NCBI GenBank assembly: GCA_041920215.1
Contig: JAYRSJ010000006.1
Coordinates: forward strand, 108,329-172,328
Direction: 5' to 3'
DNA: 64,000 nucleotides
Source: JAYRSJ01 sp041920215
GTDB taxonomy: Bacteria; Pseudomonadota; Gammaproteobacteria; Burkholderiales; Burkholderiaceae_C
Shown: one piece after another, positions 26,141 through 37,203 of the stretch
Numbering within the stretch: position 1 is the first letter of the stretch
Layout of the letters: every line of letters starts with the position of its first letter
Translations under genes and position numbers: made by a program
Notes under the pieces: generated by a model
Told to the model about the DNA's origin: nothing
Seen by the model: the letters and a program-made list of their open reading frames with translations, nothing else
The model's database searches: none

Positions 26141-27588
26141 GCACCGCGCCCGGCACGCGCGAGGGCCCGCAGGCCGGCGCCATCATCGACGGCTTCCGCC
26201 TCGAAGCCCATCTGCACCAGGGTGGCATGGCCCACCTCTGGCAGGTCAGCCGCCTCGAACCGCTGGCCGACGAAGCGCCGCTGATCATGAAGCTGCCGCG
26301 CATCAAGGGCGGTGAAGATCCCGCCACCATCGTCGGCTTCGAGGTCGAGCAGATGCTGATGCCCGCATTGCGCGGCCCCCATGTGCCGCGCTTCGTGGCC
26401 CGCGGCGACTGGACCCGTCAGGCCTATATCGTGATGGAGCGCATCCAGGGGCCCTCGCTGCTGCCCAGGCTGGCCCAGGCCCCGCTGCCGCTGGAGGAGG
26501 TGATAGAGATAGGCGCCCGCGTCGCCGAGGCCCTGAGCGATCTGCACCGCCAGCATCTGGTGCACCTCGATGTGAAGCCCAGCAACATCATGTTCCGCGC
26601 CAGCGGCGCGGCGGTGCTGGTGGACTTCGGCCTGTCCCGCCACGCCCGCCTGCCCGATCTGCTGGCCGAGGAGTTCTCGCTGCCCATAGGCACCGGGCCC
26701 TATATGTCGCCGGAGCAGATCCGCCACCAGCGCAATGACCCGCGCAGCGATCTGTTCGCACTGGGCGTGATGCTCTACCACTTCGCCACCGGCGAGCGCC
26801 CCTTCGGCCAGCCCAGCACGGTGCATGGCCTGAAGCGCCGGCTCTATGTGGAGCCGCTGCCGCCACGCGCCATCCAGCCCGATCTGCCGCCCTGGCTGCA
26901 GGAGGTGATCCTGCGCTGCCTGGAGGTCCGGCCCGAGCGTCGCTACCAGAGCGCCGCCCAGCTCGCCATGGACCTGCGTCAGCCCGGCAGCATCATCCTG
27001 ACGCGCCGCTCCGAGCTGCTGCATACCAGCGGCCCGGTCAAGCGCTTCAAGCGCTGGTTCTTCTCCCGCGATCAGGCACAGCCCGCGGCACCAGGCCGGG
27101 CCGGCGAGCCGCTGCAACGCAGCCCCATCGTGATGGCGGCGGTCGATATCGAGAACGGGGGGCAGGTCTTGCTGGACGAGTTGCGCGAGACGGTGCGGCG
27201 CATCGTACAGACCGAGGCTGGCGCCCGCCTGGCCTGCGTCAGCGTGATGCGCACCGCCCGCATAGGCATGGACGAGCTGACCGACGAGGCCGGCCGCAGC
27301 GTCCACGTCAAGCAGCTGGCCGCGCTGCGCCACTGGGCCCAGCCGGTGCTGCGCGGCCTGGCGCTGGAGGACGGCCGGCTGACCTTTCATGTGCTGGAGG
27401 CGCCCGACCCGGCCCAGGCCATCGTCGAGTTCGCGGCCAAGACCCAGGTCGACCATATCGTGATGGGTGCACGTGGCAACTCGGCGCTGCGCCGCTATCT
27501 AGGCAGCGTCTCGGCCCAGGTGGTGGCCCAGGCCGAATGCAGCGTCACCGTCGTGCGGGTGCCGCGCCTGGCGGCCGACAGCGAGTGA
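26137..27588 (+). CDS. Ser/Thr protein kinase fused to a universal stress protein domain
   Basis: 483 residues in two parts. Residues 17-290 form a Hanks-type kinase: a glycine loop HQGGMAHLW (about 27-35), ATP Lys in IMKLPR (about 51), catalytic HLDVKPSN (about 143-150, HLD in place of HRD), DFGLSR and GTGPYMSPEQ. A basic linker (about 300-325) leads to a UspA domain (about 328-480) with VDHIVMGARGNSALRRYLGSVSAQV; the last motif resembles the ATP-binding G-2x-G-9x-G(S/T) of USPs, with one fewer residue in the spacer. No membrane helix, so it is cytoplasmic. Coupled to the phosphatase gene upstream. Targets unknown. Confidence 0.92.
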   Translation: MSTAPGTREGPQAGAIIDGFRLEAHLHQGGMAHLWQVSRLEPLADEAPLIMKLPRIKGGEDPATIVGFEVEQMLMPALRGPHVPRFVARGDWTRQAYIVMERIQGPSLLPRLAQAPLPLEEVIEIGARVAEALSDLHRQHLVHLDVKPSNIMFRASGAAVLVDFGLSRHARLPDLLAEEFSLPIGTGPYMSPEQIRHQRNDPRSDLFALGVMLYHFATGERPFGQPSTVHGLKRRLYVEPLPPRAIQPDLPPWLQEVILRCLEVRPERRYQSAAQLAMDLRQPGSIILTRRSELLHTSGPVKRFKRWFFSRDQAQPAAPGRAGEPLQRSPIVMAAVDIENGGQVLLDELRETVRRIVQTEAGARLACVSVMRTARIGMDELTDEAGRSVHVKQLAALRHWAQPVLRGLALEDGRLTFHVLEAPDPAQAIVEFAAKTQVDHIVMGARGNSALRRYLGSVSAQVVAQAECSVTVVRVPRLAADSE

Positions 27589-27600
27589 TACTGGCGCACC

Positions 27601-27927
27601 ATGAGTGACAACCCCTGCCTCGCCTGCGGCGCCTGCTGTGCTGCCTTCCGCGTCGACTTCGCCCGCGCCGAACTGCTGAGCGAGGGCGGTACCGTGCCCG
27701 ATGGCCTCACCGTCGGCCTCAATGCCAGCCTGGTACGCATGCGTGGCACCGACCATGCCCAGCCGCGCTGCGCCGCGCTGAGCGGCAGCGTGGGCCAGCG
27801 GGCCGGCTGCGGCATCTATGAGTGGCGCCCCTCACCCTGCCGCGAATTCGGCCTGCGCGCGCCCATGGGCCTGGGCGACGAGGCCTGCGCACGGGCCCGC
27901 GCCCGCCACGGCCTGGCGCCGCTCTGA
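27601..27927 (+). CDS. YkgJ-type cysteine cluster protein
   Basis: 108 residues with the CLACGACC motif near the start (about 6-13) and further Cys at CAALS, CGIYEWRPSPCREF (about 75-88) and EAC. Such spacing marks the YkgJ family, thought to hold a zinc or Fe-S cluster; function unknown. Starts 12 bases after the kinase gene and is probably part of the same transcript. Confidence 0.88.
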   Translation: MSDNPCLACGACCAAFRVDFARAELLSEGGTVPDGLTVGLNASLVRMRGTDHAQPRCAALSGSVGQRAGCGIYEWRPSPCREFGLRAPMGLGDEACARARARHGLAPL

Positions 27928-27949
27928 TCGCCGCGCGCCGCCGCCCGGC

Positions 27950-29140
27950 TCACTGCAGGGTTCTGACCCGGCGCAAGCTCTCCAGCTTGGCGGTATAGCG
28001 CGAACGGTCAGCGTCCGTCGTGCTGTGCTCCTGTGCCAGCTGCAACTCGCGGCGCACCGCCTCGATATCGCGCAAGCCCAGATTGGCCAGGGCCAGCCAG
28101 AAGTGGAACTCCGGCGTGTAGGCGGCACGCGCAATCTCGCGCGCAAACCACTGCTTGGCGGCCGCGTAGTCGCCGCCGTGCATCGCCGCCACCCCCTGGT
28201 CGAAGAAGTAATAGGGCGGATGCGGTTGCAGGCTGCGCAGCCGCGCCTGCAACTGCTCGGCTTCGTCCAACTTGCCCACATCGTGCAGCGCCAGCACCAT
28301 ATTGGCCATCGCCTGCAGATTGCCGGGTTCCTCGCGCAGCAGCTGGGCAAACACCTGCTCGGCCGCCGCGATCAGGCCCTGGCGCCGGTAGATCACGCCC
28401 AGGGTGTTGTAGGCGATCAGCAGATGCGGGTCCTGCTGCACCGCCGCGCGGGCCCACCAATAGGCCTCGTTCGTCTGCCCCTGCTCCAGGGTTTCGGCAG
28501 CCCGGTTGTTCAGGTACATCGCAATCACCGTGTGCTCGGCCAGCGGGCGGCGGCGCTGACGGCGCAGATCCTCCTGCGGCAGGAAGTCTATGGTCAGCCG
28601 GTCGGCATCCAGCATGCGCACCGTCTGCGGCTCGCGGCGCGCGCCCAGGCTGATGTTGACATGGCCGGACAGGATGTAGAGCTGGCCGCTGCGCCGCCAC
28701 AGCTCGTCCACATGGACATCGTTGAACTGCAGCGGCAGATCCAGCGCACGCGCAAAGGCAGCGGTCATCAGCACCAGCGACAGGCAGTTGCCGCGCCGGG
28801 CCGCGAAGGCCTCGGCCGCGTTGCGCGTGTTCTGGGCGTCGTAGTCCAGCTGCAGATCCTGACGGCTGTACAGCGCCTCGATCAGGCCCTGGCGCGGGCT
28901 GCCGCTGCGGCGTGCCAGCCGGGCGATGTCCTGCGCCAGATAGTCGCGCATCGCCGGGCTCAGGCGCAGCACCGCCTGCGGGTCCACCGGCTCGGCCGGC
29001 GGCTTGAAGGCGCTGTCCAGCAGCAGGCGCTGCGGCGGCGCCCCGGCCGGGGGCGCGCTGGCGCAGGCGCCCAGCAAGAGCAGGGGCAGCGAGAGGACAC
29101 AAAGCCCGAGCGGACGCATCAGCAACAGCAGCAGCTTCAT
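27950..29140 (-). CDS. TPR lipoprotein with transglutaminase-like N-terminal domain
   Basis: 396 residues. Signal peptide with lipobox LLGAC (Cys at about 26) predicts a lipid-anchored envelope protein. Residues about 60-200 contain ARRGNCLSLVLMTAAFARAL and a downstream DVHVDELW and SGHVNI, placed like the Cys, Asp and His of the transglutaminase/protease fold. From about 205 on there are tandem TPR helices (for example AYNTLGVIYRRQGLIAAAEQVF). The role may be peptide or peptidoglycan handling, but this is a guess. It converges on the YkgJ gene and runs in the same direction as pulA. Confidence 0.82.
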   Translation of the reverse strand: MKLLLLLMRPLGLCVLSLPLLLLGACASAPPAGAPPQRLLLDSAFKPPAEPVDPQAVLRLSPAMRDYLAQDIARLARRSGSPRQGLIEALYSRQDLQLDYDAQNTRNAAEAFAARRGNCLSLVLMTAAFARALDLPLQFNDVHVDELWRRSGQLYILSGHVNISLGARREPQTVRMLDADRLTIDFLPQEDLRRQRRRPLAEHTVIAMYLNNRAAETLEQGQTNEAYWWARAAVQQDPHLLIAYNTLGVIYRRQGLIAAAEQVFAQLLREEPGNLQAMANMVLALHDVGKLDEAEQLQARLRSLQPHPPYYFFDQGVAAMHGGDYAAAKQWFAREIARAAYTPEFHFWLALANLGLRDIEAVRRELQLAQEHSTTDADRSRYTAKLESLRRVRTLQ

Positions 29141-29227
29141 GGCAGGCCTCCGGCAACACCGCAGTAGCGCGGATTCGCGCTGTCCAATGCTAGCCCTGCC
29201 GGCGCCGCCGCGCCACGTCCAGCGCCC

Positions 29228-32005
<2,778 letters not shown>

Positions 32006-32043
32006 ATCGCGCTCCCTGTGTTGCTTGCAAATCATGAAAACAT

Positions 32044-32058
32044 AGTAGCAAAACTACA
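32044..32058. promoter_or_regulatory. TGTAG-N5-CTACA operator, site A (AGTAGCAAAACTACA)
   Basis: Matches nine of ten defined positions of the palindrome shared by the glucan island. It lies about 40 bases before the pulA start on the minus strand and overlaps TACTAT/TATGTT sequences that could serve as its -10. Confidence 0.72.
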
Positions 32059-32132
32059 AACACAGGGCATCAGAGGATTCCATTGCGAATTCAAAACTCC
32101 TATGCTCACGACAAACACAAACCCATCTTTTA

Positions 32133-32147
32133 AGTAGCTGTACTACA
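32133..32147. promoter_or_regulatory. TGTAG-N5-CTACA operator, site B (AGTAGCTGTACTACA)
   Basis: Nine of ten defined positions match. It ends only six bases before the ATG of the alpha-amylase gene at 32154, which lacks a Shine-Dalgarno, so protein bound here would cover the start of transcription or translation. Confidence 0.72.
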
Positions 32148-32153
32148 TATCCG

Positions 32154-33749
32154 ATGAACAGAACCGAGACAAGAAAGCAGGGCCTGCTGGCGCTGCTGCT
32201 GGTCACGCTGGGCGCTGCAGCCGCGGCCGCGCCGGCGGTGGATCTGAGCCCCGTGCCCAGGCAAGCGCTCGCCAGCCCGCTCAAGCCGGGCTGGCAGCAT
32301 GGCGCGGTGATGGAAATCTTTGTGCGCGGCTACCAGGACAGTGACGGCGACGGCATCGGCGATCTGCCAGGCCTGACCGCCCGGCTGGACTATCTGCAGC
32401 AGCTGGGCGTCAGCGGCCTGTGGCTGATGCCCATCACCGCCAGCGCCGACCGCGACCATGGCTATGCGACCACCGACTTCCGCGCGATCGAGCCGCAGTA
32501 TGGCCGTCTGGCCGACTTCGACACGCTGATCCGCGAGGCCCACCGGCGCGGCATCGCCATCATCATCGACTATGTGATCAATCACGCTGCCCGCAGCCAC
32601 CCGCTGTTCGAGGCCGCGGCCGCCGACCCGCAAAGCCCCTGGCGCGACTGGTTCGTCTGGCAGCAGCGGGCGCCGCAGGGCTGGGACATCTGGGGCAAGA
32701 ACCCCTGGTATGCGGCCGGCGACGCCCACTACTTCGGCACCTTCGGCCCGCATATGCCGGACTTCAATATGCGCAATCCGGCCGTCGTCGCCTATCACGA
32801 GAGCAGCCTGCGCTGGTGGCTCAACCGCGGCCTGGACGGCTTCCGGCTCGATGCGGTGCCGCATCTGATCGAGAACAGTGCACGAAACTGGAACGACCAG
32901 CCCGAGAGCCGCGCACTGACCGCCCGCTTCGCCCGCCTGATCCGCAGCTTTCCCGGCCGCCATGCGGTCTGCGAAGCCACGGCCGAGCCCCAGGCCTATG
33001 CCCGGCCCGAGGTCTGCGGCAGCGCCTTCGCCTTCGGCCTGGAGCGCCGCATCATCGCTGCCGCCCGCGGCGAGCCGCAGGCACCGGCCCTGGTGGCGGC
33101 CTTCTACCAGAACGCGCCGCCGACGATGGCGACCATGCTGGCCAACCACGACATCTTTGCCGGGCGCCGGGTCTGGGACCAGTTGCAGGGCGACGAGCGC
33201 GCCTACAAGCTGGCCGCCGCCAGCTATCTGCTGGGTCCCGGCATGCCCTTCATCTACTACGGCGAGGAGATCGGCATGGCTGGCGTCGAGAGCCTGCCCG
33301 GCGACGAGCCGCTGCGCGGGCCGATGAGCTGGAGCGCCGATCTGGGCGGTTTCACCCGCGCAGCGCAGGCCTACCGCCCGCTCGCGCCGAATGCCGCCAG
33401 CCATAACGCCGCCGCCCAGGCCCGCGACCCCGGCTCCATCCTGAACTTCTACAAGGCCATGCTGAAGCTGCGCCGCGAACTGCCGTCCATCGCCCGCGGC
33501 CGCCTGGCGGCGGCCCGGGTCGAGGGCCAGGTCCTGAGCCTGGAGCGCCGCCATGGCCGCGAGCGCAGCCTGGTGCTGATCAACTACGGCCGCGACGTGC
33601 AGGCGCTGGACCTGCCGCTGCGCCCCGGCAGCCACCTGCTGCCGGCCTATCCCGTCCAGTCAGCGGCCGTGCGCGCCGACACACGGGGCCTTGTGAACCT
33701 GCTGTTGCCCGCCCAGAGCGTCAGCGTCTACCGCCTCAGCCCGCCATGA
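32154..33749 (+). CDS. exported alpha-amylase family protein (GH13)
   Basis: 531 residues. A signal peptide (about 1-26, MNRTETRKQG then a Leu/Ala core) sends it to the periplasm or outside. The barrel has IIIDYVINHAARSHPLF (about 138-154), nucleophile Asp in GFRLDAVPHL (about 230-239), acid Glu in AVCEATAEP (about 268-276) and LANHDIFAG (about 329-337), so all three catalytic residues are present. The DGDGIGDLPGL segment is typical of small-oligosaccharide GH13 enzymes (alpha-glucosidase, maltodextrin glucosidase or trehalose synthase-like groups). No Shine-Dalgarno before the ATG. Its stop overlaps the next GH13 gene by four bases. Confidence 0.9.
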   Translation: MNRTETRKQGLLALLLVTLGAAAAAAPAVDLSPVPRQALASPLKPGWQHGAVMEIFVRGYQDSDGDGIGDLPGLTARLDYLQQLGVSGLWLMPITASADRDHGYATTDFRAIEPQYGRLADFDTLIREAHRRGIAIIIDYVINHAARSHPLFEAAAADPQSPWRDWFVWQQRAPQGWDIWGKNPWYAAGDAHYFGTFGPHMPDFNMRNPAVVAYHESSLRWWLNRGLDGFRLDAVPHLIENSARNWNDQPESRALTARFARLIRSFPGRHAVCEATAEPQAYARPEVCGSAFAFGLERRIIAAARGEPQAPALVAAFYQNAPPTMATMLANHDIFAGRRVWDQLQGDERAYKLAAASYLLGPGMPFIYYGEEIGMAGVESLPGDEPLRGPMSWSADLGGFTRAAQAYRPLAPNAASHNAAAQARDPGSILNFYKAMLKLRRELPSIARGRLAAARVEGQVLSLERRHGRERSLVLINYGRDVQALDLPLRPGSHLLPAYPVQSAAVRADTRGLVNLLLPAQSVSVYRLSPP

Positions 33750-35638
33750 GCCCGACATCGTTGCTACAGCGCCTGCTGGGCGCAATTTTCTTGAGCGCAT
33801 GCCTGATGAGCCTCGGCCACGCCAGCCCCGAAGAACACCGGATCGACCGCATCGAGCCCCGCTCCTGGTGGGTGGGCATGCACAGCCCCGAGCTGCAGCT
33901 GCTGCTGCACGGCCCGCGCATTGCCGAGCTGACGCCACGGCTGCGCGCCTACCCGGGCGTGCAGCTCAAGAGCGTCACCCGCCTGGCCAGCGCCAACTAC
34001 CTGTTCGTCGACCTGAAGATCGCCCGCGACGCCCGCCCCGGCGAGATCGAGCTGCAGCTGCTGGGGCGCGATGGCCAGACCGTGCTGAGCCAGCGCTATG
34101 CGCTGCAGGCGCGTGCGCCCGGCTCGGCCCAGCGCCTGGGCTTCGGCCCGCGCGATGCGATCTATCTGCTGGTGCCGGACCGCTTCGCCCAGGGCGATGC
34201 AGGGCTGAGCGCGCGCTCCGGCATGCGCGAGGGCCTGAACCGCAGCCAGCCCGGCGGCCGTCACGGCGGCGATATCGCCGGTCTGCGCCAGCGCCTGGAC
34301 TACATCGCTGCGATGGGCTTCACCCAGATCTGGCCCACGCCCCTGGTCGAGAACAACAGCCCCGCCTATAGCTACCACGGCTACGCGGCCAGCGACTTCT
34401 ATCGCATCGACCCGCGCTTTGGCACGAACGAGGATTACCGCGCCCTGGTGCAGGCGGCCCGCGAGCGCGGCCTGGGCTTCATCCAGGACATCGTGCTCAA
34501 CCATATCGGCGCCAGCCACTGGTGGATGGCCGACCTGCCCAGTCCCGACTGGCTCAACCAGTGGCCGCAGTACACCGAGACCCACCATGCGCGCATGACG
34601 CTGCAGGACCCCTATGCGGCGGCCAGCGACCGCCAGCGCTTCGAGCGCGGCTGGTTCACCCGCAGCATGCCCGACCTGAACCAGCGCCAGCCCCAGTTGG
34701 CCCGTTACCTGATCCAGATGAGCATCTGGTGGGTGGAGTACGCCGGCCTGGCTGGCCTGCGCACCGACACCTACTCCTACTCCGACCGCGACTTCCTGGC
34801 GCGCTGGAGCCAGCGACTGATGCAGGAGTACCCGCGACTCAATATCGTCGGCGAGGAATGGAGCCCGCACCCGGCGGTGGTGGCTTACTGGCAGCGCGGC
34901 AAGAAGAACCACGACGGCTATGTCTCGCACACGCCCAGCCTGATGGACTTTCCGCTGCACGGGGCGCTGCTGGCGGCGCTGACCGAGGCCGACAGCCATG
35001 ACGGCGGTCTCACCAAGCTTTACGAGGCCCTGGCCCATGACTTCGTCTACGCGGACCCGGCCCAGCTGCTGCTGTTCGAGGGCAATCACGACACGCCGCG
35101 CAGCTTCAGCGCGCTCAACGAGGACCCGGCCCTGGTCCGCATGGCCTGGGCCTATATGGCCCTGACCCGGCGCATCCCGCAGTTCTTTGCCGGCAGCGAG
35201 CTGCTGCAGACCAGCCCGCGCCAGCGCGACGACGGCGCGGTACGCGCCGATTTCCCCGGTGGCTGGGCCGGCGATGCAGTGGACGGCTTCAGCGGTAGCG
35301 GCCTGAGCCCGCAGGCCGCCGCGGCCCAGGCCTGGCTGCGCAAGCTGCTGAACTGGCGCAAGCAGGCCCGGGTGGTGCATGAGGGTGGTCTGACCCATTA
35401 CGCACCGATGGACGGCCTCTACCTGCTGTTCCGCCACCTGCCCGGAGAGAAGACCGTGCTGCTGCTGCTCAACAAGGGCAATGCAGCCAAGCCCCTGGAC
35501 ATCGAGCGCTATGCCGAGATGCTTAAACCGGGCATGCAGGTGCTCGATGTGCTGAGCGGGCAGCAGCATCGCCTGGACGCTGATTTCAGGGTGCCGCCGC
35601 GCAGCGCGCTGCTGCTGCAGCTGCAGCAGCAACCCTGA
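33746..35638 (+). CDS. exported cyclomaltodextrinase/neopullulanase-like GH13 enzyme
   Basis: 630 residues. Signal sequence at 1-27; LSAC (Cys about 19) would fit a lipobox, but a signal peptidase I site after GHA is also possible, so anchoring is undecided. Residues about 28-130 form an N-terminal beta domain like that of cyclomaltodextrinases (IEPRSWWVGMHSPELQLLLHG). Catalytic parts: GLRTDTYSYSD (about 336-346), IVGEEWSP (about 368-375) and EGNHDTPR (about 444-451). The TDTYSYSD motif is like SusA-type neopullulanases of Bacteroides that degrade starch oligosaccharides in the periplasm. Coupled to the amylase upstream; converges on malQ. Confidence 0.9.
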   Translation: MSPTSLLQRLLGAIFLSACLMSLGHASPEEHRIDRIEPRSWWVGMHSPELQLLLHGPRIAELTPRLRAYPGVQLKSVTRLASANYLFVDLKIARDARPGEIELQLLGRDGQTVLSQRYALQARAPGSAQRLGFGPRDAIYLLVPDRFAQGDAGLSARSGMREGLNRSQPGGRHGGDIAGLRQRLDYIAAMGFTQIWPTPLVENNSPAYSYHGYAASDFYRIDPRFGTNEDYRALVQAARERGLGFIQDIVLNHIGASHWWMADLPSPDWLNQWPQYTETHHARMTLQDPYAAASDRQRFERGWFTRSMPDLNQRQPQLARYLIQMSIWWVEYAGLAGLRTDTYSYSDRDFLARWSQRLMQEYPRLNIVGEEWSPHPAVVAYWQRGKKNHDGYVSHTPSLMDFPLHGALLAALTEADSHDGGLTKLYEALAHDFVYADPAQLLLFEGNHDTPRSFSALNEDPALVRMAWAYMALTRRIPQFFAGSELLQTSPRQRDDGAVRADFPGGWAGDAVDGFSGSGLSPQAAAAQAWLRKLLNWRKQARVVHEGGLTHYAPMDGLYLLFRHLPGEKTVLLLLNKGNAAKPLDIERYAEMLKPGMQVLDVLSGQQHRLDADFRVPPRSALLLQLQQQP

Positions 35639-35673
35639 AGAAAGCCCACGGCCGCTTCGGCCGGTGCGCCTGG

Positions 35674-37197
35674 CTAGGCCGGCAGGCGCAGCAGGGCCAG
35701 CGGCGCGCGGCCGCTGGCCGCGCTGATCAGGCCCAGCACACGGCCCGCTTCATTGCCCTGTTCCAGGCCCAGCATCTGCCAGCTGAAGCGCCAACCCCAG
35801 TTTCCACCCAGCACGCCGGGCGTGTTCATGCGGTGGCGGCTGTCCAGCCCCAGCACGTCCTGCAGCGGGAAGACCGCGATATTGGCCACCGAGTTGCAGC
35901 AGGCGCGGATCATCGCCCAGTGCACATCATGCGCGCCACAAGCCAGGTAGCTGCCGGCGAAGGCGCGCTCGCGCGGGCTGGCCGCCTCCCACCAGCCGCG
36001 CACCGTGTCGTTGTCGTGGGTGCCGGTGTAGGCCACGCTGGCACGCGGCCACATATGCGGCAGAAACTCGTGCTGGCCGTCGCCGCCGAAGCCGAACTGC
36101 AGGATCTTCATGCCGGGGAAGCCGCAAGCATCGCGAAGCGCGTGCACATCGTCGGTGATGAAGCCCAGATCCTCGGCGACGATGGGCAGCTGGCCCAGCG
36201 CAGCCGCAATGGCGTCGAACAAGGCCTTGCCGGGGCCGGTGACCCAGCGCCCGCGCTTGGCATCGGGGCTGTCGCCGGGAATCTCGTAGTAGCCGGCAAA
36301 GCCGCGGAAATGGTCGATGCGGAACACATCGGCCTGGCTCAGCGCACGCCTGACACGGGCCGTCCACCAGGCATAGCCCTCGGCGGCCATGCGCTCCCAG
36401 CGGTACAGCGGGTTGCCCCAGCGCTGGCCCTCGGCCGACAAGGCATCGGGCGGTACACCGGCCACCACGGTGGTCTGGAAGTTCTCGTCCAGATGGTAGA
36501 GATCGGGGCGGGCCCAGCAATCGGCACTGTCATGGGCCACGAAGATGGGCAGATCGCCCATGATGGCGACGCCACGCGCGTTGGCATAGGCCTTGAGCGC
36601 GCTGCACTGGGTGTCGAAGCACCACTGCACAAAGGTCCAGAAGGCGATCTCGTCGGCCTGCTCGCGGCGCACCTGGGCCAGCGCTTCGCCGTCGCGGCGC
36701 GCCAGCGCCGGGCTCCAGCGCCACCAGGGCTGGCCGCCCAGCGGCGAGCGTATGGCCATGAAGAGCGCATAGTCGTCCAGCCACTCGGCCTGGGACGCGC
36801 ACCAGGCCGTATAGGCCGCCCGATCCGCCGCAGCCGCGCCGGCAAAGAAGCCGGCCGCGGCGGCGCGCAGCTGCTGCTCGCGCCAGGGGCAGACACGGCC
36901 ATAGTCCACCCGCAGCGGATCGAAACCGGGATCGGCCGGCGCGGCCAGCCAGCCCTTCTCGACCAGCGGCTCCAGCGCCACCAGCCAGGGGCTGCCGGCA
37001 AAGGCCGAGACCCCCTGGTAAGGGCTGTCGCCCGGGCCTATCGGCGTGGTCGGCAGCATCTGCCACAGGCCCTGGCCGGCACCCTGCAGCCAGTCGACGA
37101 AGCGGTAGGCAGCCGGGCCGAAATCGCCCATGCCATGCGGGCCGGGCAGCGAGGTGGGGTGCAGCAGCACACCGGCAGTGCGTTGATTCAGATCCAT
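35674..37197 (-). CDS. malQ: 4-alpha-glucanotransferase (amylomaltase)
   Basis: 507 residues, GH77. Opens QRTAGVLLHPTSLPGPHGMGDFGP (about 5-28), the usual MalQ N-terminus, and has DVFRIDHFRGF (nucleophile Asp about 293), IVAEDLGFI (acid Glu about 341) and GTHDNDTVRGWW (about 391-402). It transfers maltosyl and longer units between maltodextrins and frees glucose. No signal peptide: cytoplasmic. Starts six bases after glgX as the fourth gene of glgP-glgB-glgX-malQ. Confidence 0.96.
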   Translation of the reverse strand: MDLNQRTAGVLLHPTSLPGPHGMGDFGPAAYRFVDWLQGAGQGLWQMLPTTPIGPGDSPYQGVSAFAGSPWLVALEPLVEKGWLAAPADPGFDPLRVDYGRVCPWREQQLRAAAAGFFAGAAAADRAAYTAWCASQAEWLDDYALFMAIRSPLGGQPWWRWSPALARRDGEALAQVRREQADEIAFWTFVQWCFDTQCSALKAYANARGVAIMGDLPIFVAHDSADCWARPDLYHLDENFQTTVVAGVPPDALSAEGQRWGNPLYRWERMAAEGYAWWTARVRRALSQADVFRIDHFRGFAGYYEIPGDSPDAKRGRWVTGPGKALFDAIAAALGQLPIVAEDLGFITDDVHALRDACGFPGMKILQFGFGGDGQHEFLPHMWPRASVAYTGTHDNDTVRGWWEAASPRERAFAGSYLACGAHDVHWAMIRACCNSVANIAVFPLQDVLGLDSRHRMNTPGVLGGNWGWRFSWQMLGLEQGNEAGRVLGLISAASGRAPLALLRLPA

Positions 37198-37203
37198 GGC
37201 GTC

